From the NCBI GenBank assembly GCA_046348225.1, contig JAXMEQ010000002.1, positions 62,001 through 126,000 of the forward strand: a DNA stretch of 64,000 bases, read 5' to 3'. The position numbers and the translations under genes were made by a program. Positions 33,182 to 40,107 of this stretch are shown piece by piece. The notes under the pieces are model-generated. The model searched no databases. It worked only from the letters and a program-made list of their open reading frames with translations, and was not told where the DNA came from. Position 1 is the stretch's first letter. Every line of letters begins with the position of its first letter. This stretch comes from JAXMEQ01 sp046348225. GTDB lineage: Bacteria; Pseudomonadota; Gammaproteobacteria; Burkholderiales; Burkholderiaceae_C.

Positions 33182-34978
33182 ATGTACCAGTACACCGAAT
33201 TCGACCGACAGTTCGTCCAGAAGCGCGCCGCGCAGTACCGCGACCAGCTGCAGCGCCACCTGGCGGGCCAGCTGGGCGAGGATGAGTTCCGCCCGCTGCG
33301 GCTGCAAAACGGCTGGTATGTGCAACGCTACGCGCCCATGCTGCGCGTGGCCGTGCCCTATGGCGAGTTGTCCAGCGCCCAGCTGCGGGTGCTGGCCAGG
33401 ATTGCGCGCGACTACGACCAGCCCAGCGCCGAGCTGTTCGCCGAGGCCCGCGCCAAACAGAACGCCCTGGGCACCATGCCGTCGCGCCTGACCACCGGCT
33501 ACGGCCACTTCACGACGCGCCAGAACGTGCAGTTCAACTGGATCCCGCTGGACAAGAGCGCCGACGTGATGGACCTGCTGGCCAGCGTCAACATGCATGG
33601 CATCCAGACCAGCGGCAACTGCATCCGCAACATCACCAGCGACGAGCGCGCCGGCATCGCGGTGGACGAGATTGCCGACCCGCGGCCGTTCGCCGAAATC
33701 ATGCGCCAGTGGAGCACGCTGCACCCCGAGTTCGCGTTCCTGCCGCGCAAGTTCAAGATCGCCATCACCGGCGCGCGGGAAGACCGCGCGGCCGTGGCCT
33801 GGCACGACGTGGGGCTGCACGTCATCCGCTCGAGCGATGGCGAGGTCGGGTTCAAGGTGCTGGTGGGCGGCGGCATGGGCCGCACGCCGGTGATTGCCAG
33901 CACCATCCGCGAGTTTTTGCCCTGGCACCAGATCCTGAACTACCTGGAAGCCGTGGTGCGTGTGTACAACCGCTGGGGCCGCCGCGACAACAAGTACAAG
34001 GCCCGCATCAAGATCCTGGTGAAGGCCGAGGGCCAGCGCTTCGTGGACGAGGTGGAAGCCGAGTACCGCGACATTCTGGAGAAAGACGGCGCGCCGCACA
34101 CCATCACCCAGGCCGAGCTGGACCGCGTGGCGGCCTCCTTTGTGCCGCCCAGCCTGCAATGCGACCGCAAGACGGCCGACGCCAAGATTGCCCACATCCT
34201 GCGCGCGGCGGCAGAAGACGACGTGGAGTTCAGCCGCTGGCTCCAGCAGAACGTGGCGCCGCACAAGAACCCCGACCTGCGCGCCGTGACGCTGTCGTTC
34301 AAGCGCCTGGGCCAGGCCCCCGGCGACGCCACGGCCGACCAGCTGGAAACCGCGGCCGCGCTGGCCGACCAGTTCAGCGCCGGCGAAGCACGCGTCACGC
34401 ACGACCAGAACCTGCTGCTGCCCTGGGTGCGCTGCGACGCCCTGCCCGAGCTGTGGCGCGCCGCCCGCAAGGCCGGCCTGGCGCGGCCCAACATCCGGCT
34501 GCTGACCGACATGATCGCCTGCCCCGGCGGCGACTTCTGCTCGCTGGCCAATGCGCGCAGCCTGCCGCTGGCCGAAGCCATCACCGCCCGCTACCAGGAC
34601 CTGGACGAGCTGCACGACCTGGGCGAGATCGACCTGCACATCAGCGGCTGCATCAACAGCTGCGGCCACCACCACAGCGGCCACATCGGCATCCTGGGCG
34701 TCGACAAGGACGGCAAGGAGTGGTACCAGGTCACGCTGGGCGGCTCTGACGGCTCGGCCCTGAGCGGCGAGCCTGTGCCCGGCAAGGTGGTGGGCCCGTC
34801 GTTCAGCGCGGCCGAAGTGCCGGAAGTGATCGAGGCCGTGCTCGACACCTACCGCCGCCTGCGCCAGAGCGCGGGCGACCGGGCCGAGACCTTCATCGCC
34901 ACAGTCAAGCGCGTCGGGCTGGAGCCGTTCAAGGCCGCCGCCAATGCCGCGCGCGTCACCCCCCCGCAAGCCGCCTGA
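33182..34978 (+). CDS. cysI: Sulfite reductase hemoprotein (siroheme, 4Fe-4S), CysI-type
   Basis: A 598-residue enzyme reducing sulfite to sulfide. The siroheme/cluster cysteines are present as CPGGDFC (C-x5-C) and GCINSCGHHHSGH (C-x3-C), and the basic substrate-binding motif TTRQNVQFNWI is near residue 110. No flavoprotein partner (cysJ) is in the cluster, while a ferredoxin and a ferredoxin-NADP reductase lie 3.5-5 kb downstream, so electrons may come from ferredoxin; that is inference. The operon order tauE-cysI-DUF934-cysH-cysD-cysN is typical for Burkholderiales. Confidence 0.93.
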   Translation: MYQYTEFDRQFVQKRAAQYRDQLQRHLAGQLGEDEFRPLRLQNGWYVQRYAPMLRVAVPYGELSSAQLRVLARIARDYDQPSAELFAEARAKQNALGTMPSRLTTGYGHFTTRQNVQFNWIPLDKSADVMDLLASVNMHGIQTSGNCIRNITSDERAGIAVDEIADPRPFAEIMRQWSTLHPEFAFLPRKFKIAITGAREDRAAVAWHDVGLHVIRSSDGEVGFKVLVGGGMGRTPVIASTIREFLPWHQILNYLEAVVRVYNRWGRRDNKYKARIKILVKAEGQRFVDEVEAEYRDILEKDGAPHTITQAELDRVAASFVPPSLQCDRKTADAKIAHILRAAAEDDVEFSRWLQQNVAPHKNPDLRAVTLSFKRLGQAPGDATADQLETAAALADQFSAGEARVTHDQNLLLPWVRCDALPELWRAARKAGLARPNIRLLTDMIACPGGDFCSLANARSLPLAEAITARYQDLDELHDLGEIDLHISGCINSCGHHHSGHIGILGVDKDGKEWYQVTLGGSDGSALSGEPVPGKVVGPSFSAAEVPEVIEAVLDTYRRLRQSAGDRAETFIATVKRVGLEPFKAAANAARVTPPQAA

Positions 34979-34988
34979 GCCGGAGTCA

Positions 34989-35043
34989 CTATGAAATTGA
35001 TAGCACCCCACGCAGATTCCACGCGGGCTGACGGCCAGAATGA
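34989..35043 (+). repeat. Dispersed repeat, copy R7, containing the start of the DUF934 gene
   Basis: CTATGAAATTGATAGCACC, then CACGCAGATTCCACGCGGGC, then TGACGGCCAGAATG match the family closely. The ATG at 34991 in the repeat head is the start codon of the DUF934 gene, and the repeat encodes its first 17 residues. Confidence 0.88.
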
Positions 35044-35383
35044 TGGCCAGACCACCCTGAAACTCGCGAACGACGTGGACCCGCGCACCGTGCCACTGGC
35101 CGGCGTGGACCGCATCGAGCTGCACTTCCCGGCCTTCACTGACGGCCGCGCCTTCAGCCAGGCCTTCCTGCTGCGCCGCCGGCTCGGCTTCCAGGGCGAC
35201 ATCCGCGCCACCGGCGACGTGCTGGTGGACCAGCTGGCGCAGATGCAGCGCACCGGCTTCAGCAGCGCCGTGCTGCGCGCCGACCAGGACGCCGCCACCG
35301 GCGAGCGCCTGCTGCGGCACTACCCGGCCTTCTACCAGGGCGATGCGGTCAACACCGCGCCCCTTTTCGCGAAAGCAGCCTGA
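34991..35383 (+). CDS. DUF934 family protein, linked to sulfite reductase
   Basis: A 130-residue cytosolic protein. The core ELHFPAFTDGRAFSQAFLLR and GDVLVDQLAQMQRTGFSSAV is the DUF934 family, almost always found between cysI and cysH and assumed to assist sulfite reduction. The biochemical role is unknown. The first 17 residues (MKLIAPHADSTRADGQN) come from repeat copy R7 and are not part of the conserved domain. A GGAG lies 7 bases before the ATG. The gene is 12 bases after cysI and 1 base before the cysH start. Confidence 0.88.
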   Translation: MKLIAPHADSTRADGQNDGQTTLKLANDVDPRTVPLAGVDRIELHFPAFTDGRAFSQAFLLRRRLGFQGDIRATGDVLVDQLAQMQRTGFSSAVLRADQDAATGERLLRHYPAFYQGDAVNTAPLFAKAA

Positions 35384-35384
35384 G

Positions 35385-36131
35385 ATGAGCGCCATCGACA
35401 TCCATGCCCGCGCGTCGAAAGACTTCGACGTCAAGCTGGCCGAAACCAAAGCCCTGCTGCGCCGCGCGGCCAGTGCCTACGCGCCGGTGACGCAGGCGTC
35501 CAGCCTGGGCGCTGAAGACGTGGTCATCACCCACCTGATCAACAGCCTGGCGCTGGACATCCCGGTGTTTGTGCTGGACACCGGCATGCTGCACCCCCAG
35601 ACCCTGGAATTGCTGGCGCAGACCCGGGCCAGCTCGCGCGCACCGGTCACCGTGTACCGGCCGGTGGCCGAGCAGGTGGTGCAGTTCGTGGCCCGCGAAG
35701 GCCAGGACGCGATGTACCGCAGCATCGCGCTGCGCAAGGCCTGCTGCCACATCCGCAAGATCGAGCCGCTGGCGCGCGCGCTGGACGGCCAGCGCGCCTG
35801 GATCACCGGCCTGCGCAAGGAGCAGTCGCAGGCCCGCGCCGAGGTGCCGCTGATTGACACCAGCGAGGAAGGCCAGACCGGCCGCGTCAAGTTCAACCCG
35901 CTGGCGGCCTGGACCTGGGGCGACGTGTGGCACTACATCCAGCAGCACCAGGTGGCCTACAACCCGCTGCACGACGAGTTTTACCCCAGCATCGGCTGCG
36001 CGCCCTGCACCCGCGCCATCAGCCTGGGCGAGGACTTCCGCGCCGGCCGCTGGTGGTGGGAAGACGAAGCCGCCAAGGAATGCGGCTTGCATGTGAAACA
36101 CGACAACCCCACGGAACAGGTGGCCGCATGA
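35385..36131 (+). CDS. cysH: Adenylyl-sulfate (APS) reductase, assimilatory, CysH
   Basis: A 248-residue PP-loop enzyme making sulfite from activated sulfate with thioredoxin as electron donor. Substrate-binding SSLGAEDVVITHL is near residue 40. It has the two cysteine pairs of the APS-type enzyme, CC in KACCHIRK and C-x-x-C in GCAPCTR, which hold a 4Fe-4S cluster; PAPS-specific enzymes lack them. This fits the absence of an APS kinase gene (cysC) in the cluster. The start at 35385 (MSAIDIHARASKDF) follows the DUF934 stop by one base. It overlaps cysD by 4 bases. Confidence 0.94.
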   Translation: MSAIDIHARASKDFDVKLAETKALLRRAASAYAPVTQASSLGAEDVVITHLINSLALDIPVFVLDTGMLHPQTLELLAQTRASSRAPVTVYRPVAEQVVQFVAREGQDAMYRSIALRKACCHIRKIEPLARALDGQRAWITGLRKEQSQARAEVPLIDTSEEGQTGRVKFNPLAAWTWGDVWHYIQQHQVAYNPLHDEFYPSIGCAPCTRAISLGEDFRAGRWWWEDEAAKECGLHVKHDNPTEQVAA

Positions 36132-37060
36132 ACGCACGCACCGAACCCCAACTGCTGGCCCAGCTCAGCAACCGCCACCTCGACGCGCTGGAGGAAGAAA
36201 CCATCTTCATCCTGCGCGAGGTGGCCGCCACCTTCGAGCGGCCTGCGCTGCTGTTCTCGGGCGGCAAGGACTCGCTGGTGCTGCTGAAGTGCGCCGAGAA
36301 GGCATTTGGCACAGGCCGCATCCCCTACCCGCTGCTGATGATCGACACCGGCCACAACTTTCCTGAAGTGACGGACTTCCGCGACTTCCGTGCGCAGGAG
36401 CTGGGGGCCGAGCTCATCGTGCGCAGCGTCGAAGACTCCATGAAGCGCGGCACCGTGCGCCTGGCCCACCCGGGGGAAAGCCGTAACGTGCACCAGTCGG
36501 TCACGCTGCTGGAGGCGATTGAGGAGTTCCGCTTTGACGCGCTGATCGGCGGCGCCCGCCGCGACGAGGAAAAGGCCCGCGCCAAGGAGCGCATCTTTTC
36601 CCACCGCGACAGCTTCGGCCAGTGGCAGCCCAAGGCCCAGCGGCCCGAGCTGTGGACCCTGTTCAACACCCGGCTGCACCCGGGCGAGCATTTCCGGGTG
36701 TTCCCGATTTCCAACTGGACCGAGCTGGACGTGTGGCAGTACATCGAGCGCGAGCAGATCGCCCTGCCCTCGATCTACTACGCCCACCCGCGCGAGGTGG
36801 TGGAACGCAAGGGCCTGCTGGTGCCTGTGACCGAACTCACGCCGCCGCGCGACGGCGAGCAGGTGCAGACGCGCACCGTGCGCTTCCGCACCGTGGGCGA
36901 CATCACCTGCACCTGCCCGGTCGACAGCCCGGCCGCCACCGCCGCCGAGATCGTGCTCGAAACGCTGGCCGCCGACGTGAGCGAGCGCGGCGCCACGCGC
37001 ATGGACGACAAGACCTCTGACGCTTCGATGGAGAAGCGCAAGAAAGACGGGTATTTCTGA
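36128..37060 (+). CDS. cysD: Sulfate adenylyltransferase subunit 2, CysD
   Basis: A 310-residue small subunit of ATP sulfurylase that makes APS from sulfate and ATP. The PP-loop SGGKDSLVLLK is near residue 45, and the family end RMDDKTSDASMEKRKKDGYF is intact. The ATG at 36128 overlaps the cysH stop (ATGA); the open frame continuing upstream from 35927 is cysH out of frame. It shares one base with the cysN start. Confidence 0.96.
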   Translation: MNARTEPQLLAQLSNRHLDALEEETIFILREVAATFERPALLFSGGKDSLVLLKCAEKAFGTGRIPYPLLMIDTGHNFPEVTDFRDFRAQELGAELIVRSVEDSMKRGTVRLAHPGESRNVHQSVTLLEAIEEFRFDALIGGARRDEEKARAKERIFSHRDSFGQWQPKAQRPELWTLFNTRLHPGEHFRVFPISNWTELDVWQYIEREQIALPSIYYAHPREVVERKGLLVPVTELTPPRDGEQVQTRTVRFRTVGDITCTCPVDSPAATAAEIVLETLAADVSERGATRMDDKTSDASMEKRKKDGYF

Positions 37061-38367
37061 TGACCGCCACCGTTTCAATCGCGCAGGACCACGCCTCGGC
37101 GCTGAGATTCATCACCTGCGGCAGCGTGGACGACGGCAAGAGCACGCTGATCGGCCGTCTGCTGGTGGACAGCAAGTCGGTGCTGCAGGACCAGCTCGCC
37201 GGCGTGCAGCGCTCGGGCGAGACCGACCTGGCGCTGCTGACCGACGGCCTGAGCGCCGAGCGTGAACAGGGCATCACCATCGACGTGGCCTACCGCTACT
37301 TCGCCACACCGGGGCGCAAATTCATCATTGGCGACGCGCCGGGCCACGAGCAGTACACCCGCAACATGGTGACGGCCGCGTCCAGCGCTGACGCTGCCGT
37401 GGTGCTGGTGGACGCGACCAAGCTCGACTGGGCCCGCTCCGGGCTGGAGCTTTTGCCGCAAACCCGCCGCCATTCACTGCTGGTCAACCTGCTGCGGGTG
37501 CCGTCCATCGTGTTCGCGGTGAACAAGCTCGACGCCGTGGCCGACCCGGCGCTGGCGTTCCGCCATATCCGTGAGGCGCTGGAGGCTTTCGCTGCGGCGG
37601 CCCGCATCAGCGTGCGCGCCACGGTGCCGATCTCGGCACTCAAGGGCCACAACGTGGTGACGCCCGAGCCCGGCTGGGCCGGCTACGACGGCCTGTCGCT
37701 GCTGGAACTGCTGGAGCAACTGCCCGCCACGCCGGCCGAGACCACCGAGGCCTTTGCCTTCCCGGTGCAGTGGGTGGAGAAGTTCTCAGGCTCTTCCGAC
37801 ACCTCGCGGGGCCGCCGCGTGTTCTGGGGCCGCGTCGCCACCGGCGGTGTGCAGCCCGGCCAGACCGTGCGGGTGCTGCCCAGCGGGCAGACGGCCCGCG
37901 TGGCCCAGGTGCTGGACCATGTGCGCGTGCCGCGCCCCATCCTGGCGGGCCACAGCGCCGGCATCGTGCTCGACCGTGAGGTGGACGTGTCGCGCGGCGA
38001 CTGGCTGCTGGCCGCACCGGACGACAGCGAAGGCGACGGCAACGGCACGCTGGAGCCGGTGCGCGAGATCCGCGCCACCGTGGCCTGGCTGGACGACGAA
38101 GCCCTGGTGGCCGGCCGCGTGTACTGGGCGCTGCACGGGCACCGCTGGGTCAAGGCCAGGGTCAAGCGCATCGTGCACCGGCTGGACGTGAACACCCTGG
38201 AACAGCAGGACGCGAGCCAGCTGGAGCCCAACGCCATCGGCCACGTGGAGCTGGCGCTGCAGGAGCCGCTGGCCACCCTGCCCTATGCGCGTTCGCGCGT
38301 GCTGGGCTCGCTGGTGCTGGTGGACACCGCCACGCACAAAACCGCCGGCGCCGTGCTGATTCACTGA
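37060..38367 (+). CDS. cysN: Sulfate adenylyltransferase subunit 1 (GTPase), CysN
   Basis: A 435-residue GTPase subunit of ATP sulfurylase whose GTP hydrolysis drives APS formation. It has G1 GSVDDGKST (about 21-29), G3 DAPGHEQYTRN and G4 NKLD. It ends without the APS kinase (CysC) domain found in fused CysNC proteins, in keeping with direct APS reduction by CysH. It starts at the A shared with the cysD stop (TGATG). A hairpin follows the stop. Confidence 0.96.
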   Translation: MTATVSIAQDHASALRFITCGSVDDGKSTLIGRLLVDSKSVLQDQLAGVQRSGETDLALLTDGLSAEREQGITIDVAYRYFATPGRKFIIGDAPGHEQYTRNMVTAASSADAAVVLVDATKLDWARSGLELLPQTRRHSLLVNLLRVPSIVFAVNKLDAVADPALAFRHIREALEAFAAAARISVRATVPISALKGHNVVTPEPGWAGYDGLSLLELLEQLPATPAETTEAFAFPVQWVEKFSGSSDTSRGRRVFWGRVATGGVQPGQTVRVLPSGQTARVAQVLDHVRVPRPILAGHSAGIVLDREVDVSRGDWLLAAPDDSEGDGNGTLEPVREIRATVAWLDDEALVAGRVYWALHGHRWVKARVKRIVHRLDVNTLEQQDASQLEPNAIGHVELALQEPLATLPYARSRVLGSLVLVDTATHKTAGAVLIH

Positions 38368-38390
38368 CCGGTGTCAACCTGACCCCTTTC

Positions 38391-38408
38391 GCAGCGTGCC
38401 TACGCTGC
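38391..38408. terminator. Hairpin after cysN
   Basis: GCAGCGT (38391-38397) and ACGCTGC (38402-38408) form a perfect 7-bp stem with a GCCT loop, 24 bases after the cysN stop. There is no U-run, so termination is uncertain; it may mark the end of the cys operon before the ferredoxin gene. Confidence 0.45.
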
Positions 38409-38468
38409 GGGAGGAATGCTGTAAAACACAATAAAATCAAGGGTTTTCCCCCAAGCCCCCAAACTCAC

Positions 38469-38798
38469 ATGACCCACGTCGTCACCGAATCCTGTATCCG
38501 CTGCAAGTACACCGACTGTGTAGACGTTTGCCCCGTGGACTGCTTCCGCGAAGGCCCGAACATGCTGGTGATCGACCCGGACGAGTGCATTGACTGCGCC
38601 GTCTGCATCCCCGAGTGCCCGGTGAATGCCATCTATGCCGAGGAAGACGTGCCGGCTGACCAGATCGCCTTCATCAAGCTCAACGTGGAGCTGAGCCAGC
38701 AGGCGGGCTGGAAGAGCATCACCAAACGCAAGCCGGCGCTGCCGGACGCGGACGAATGGAAGGACAAGCCGGGCAAGATCTCCGAGCTGGTTCGCTGA
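38469..38798 (+). CDS. fdxA: 7Fe ferredoxin (3Fe-4S/4Fe-4S), FdxA
   Basis: A 109-residue ferredoxin of the Azotobacter FdI type. Cysteines 9, 17, 21, 40, 43, 46 and 50 fit the 3Fe-4S plus 4Fe-4S ligand set (CIRCKYTDCVDVCPVDC and CIDCAVCIPECP); Cys12 and Cys25 are the usual extra ones. It is a low-potential electron carrier in the cytoplasm. The ferredoxin-NADP reductase gene follows after 7 bases, and the pair sits directly behind the sulfate-reduction operon, which makes it a candidate electron source for CysI. Confidence 0.95.
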   Translation: MTHVVTESCIRCKYTDCVDVCPVDCFREGPNMLVIDPDECIDCAVCIPECPVNAIYAEEDVPADQIAFIKLNVELSQQAGWKSITKRKPALPDADEWKDKPGKISELVR

Positions 38799-38805
38799 AG
38801 GAATC

Positions 38806-39909
38806 ATGGAACCTCAACTCAACCAACAAGTGATTGACACCGCTGCAGCCCACGACGGCCCGATTGAAACCGATGCCGTGATCATCGGCGCCGGCCCGGT
38901 GGGCCTGTTCCAGGTGTTCGAGCTGGGCCTGCTGGAAATCAAGGCCCACGTGATCGACTCGCTGGCTTACCCCGGTGGCCAGCCCGTGGAGCTGTACCCC
39001 GACAAGCCGATTTACGACATTCCGGCCATTCCGGTGTGCACCGGCCAGGAGCTGACGGACGCGCTGCTCAAGCAGATCGAGCCGTTTGGCGCGACCTTCC
39101 ACCTGGGCCAGACGGTCACCACGGTGCAGAAGCAGGACGACGGCCGCTTCTTTGTCGAAACCTCCAAGGGCACGAAGTTCTTCACCAAGACCATCTTCAT
39201 CGCCGCCGGTGTCGGCGCCTTCGAGCCGCGCACCCTCAAGGTGGACGGGCTGGAGAAGTTTGACGGCTCGCAGCTGTTCTACCGCGTCAAGAACCCGGCC
39301 GACTTTGCCGGCAAGAACCTGGTGATCGTGGGCGGCGGCGACTCCGCGCTCGACTGGGCGCTGAACTTCGTCAATGAAGGCCCGAACAAGGCCGAGAGCG
39401 TGATCCTCATCCACCGCCGCGACGGCTTCAAGGCAGCGCCCGCCAGCGTGGCCAAAATGAAGGAGCTGTGCGACGCCTACGAAATGCAGTTCATCGTCGG
39501 CCAGGTGACGGGCTACGACGAGAAAGACGGCAAGCTCACCGGCGCCAAGGTCACCGGCGCCGACGGCGTGACGCGCGTGGTGCCGCTGGACATGCTGCTG
39601 GTGTTCTTTGGCCTGAGCCCCAAGCTCGGCCCGATTGCCGACTGGGGCCTGCAGATCGAGCGCAAGCAGCTGGTGGTGGACACGGAAAAGTTCTCCACCA
39701 ACGTGCCGGGCATCTTTGCCGTGGGCGACATCAACACCTACCCGGGCAAGAAGAAGCTCATCCTGAGCGGCTTCCATGAATGCGCGCTGGCGGCCTTTGC
39801 CGCCGCGGCCATCATCTTCCCCGAGAAGGGCAAGATCCACCTGCAGTACACGACCACAAGCCCGAAGCTGCACAAAGTGCTGGGCGTGGAGAGCCCGGTC
39901 TTCGATTAA
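38806..39909 (+). CDS. Ferredoxin/flavodoxin-NADP(+) reductase, thioredoxin reductase-like type
   Basis: A 367-residue flavoprotein with FAD motif IIGAGPVGLFQVFELG (about 26-41), NADP motif VIVGGGDSALDWAL (about 171-184) and the second FAD motif FAVGDINTYPGKKKLI. The redox CxxC of thioredoxin reductases is missing, as in the FNR group of this fold. The partner is probably the FdxA encoded just upstream. The C-terminal residues FHECALAAFAAAAIIF are typical. Seven bases separate it from fdxA, so both are one operon. Confidence 0.93.
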   Translation: MEPQLNQQVIDTAAAHDGPIETDAVIIGAGPVGLFQVFELGLLEIKAHVIDSLAYPGGQPVELYPDKPIYDIPAIPVCTGQELTDALLKQIEPFGATFHLGQTVTTVQKQDDGRFFVETSKGTKFFTKTIFIAAGVGAFEPRTLKVDGLEKFDGSQLFYRVKNPADFAGKNLVIVGGGDSALDWALNFVNEGPNKAESVILIHRRDGFKAAPASVAKMKELCDAYEMQFIVGQVTGYDEKDGKLTGAKVTGADGVTRVVPLDMLLVFFGLSPKLGPIADWGLQIERKQLVVDTEKFSTNVPGIFAVGDINTYPGKKKLILSGFHECALAAFAAAAIIFPEKGKIHLQYTTTSPKLHKVLGVESPVFD

Positions 39910-39937
39910 ACTTCGCACCGCATCCGCAAGGGTGCAC

Positions 39938-40024
39938 ACCGCTAGGGGTGTTGCCGGCCTGCCAAGGCTGGCGACTGAGAAAGTCCCTTTGAACCTGATT
40001 GAGGTAATCCTCGCGCAGGGAAGC
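39938..40024 (+). ncRNA. TPP riboswitch (THI element)
   Basis: The conserved parts appear in order: GCTAGGGGTG (39941-39950), ACTGAGA (39974-39980), GAACCTGATT (39991-40000), GAGGTAATCCTC and GCGCAGGGAAGC. GCT at the 5' end pairs with AGC at 40022-40024 to close P1. A downstream hairpin (GACGG/CCGTC outer and GCCCG/CGGGC inner stems, 40034-40067) is a likely expression platform. It precedes the TonB-dependent receptor gene, so that gene should be shut off by thiamine pyrophosphate. Confidence 0.93.
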
Positions 40025-40107
40025 AAGCTCCTCGACGGCGCCCGTTTCTCCCGGGCATTCTTCCGTCAAAGCAAGCCGACCTGCCATTGCGTTGAAAGAC
40101 AAACGTC

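Noticed and set aside
32597..35449. 950-codon open frame antisense to the tauE-like, cysI and DUF934 genes
   Set aside because: It crosses three well-identified genes and reads as low-complexity His/Gln/Arg/Val; a shadow of GC-rich codon bias.
38368..38390. GGTGTCAACCTGACCCC after cysN as a REP/transposon end
   Set aside because: Similar to strings seen near mobile elements, but there is one copy only and no partner or transposase here.
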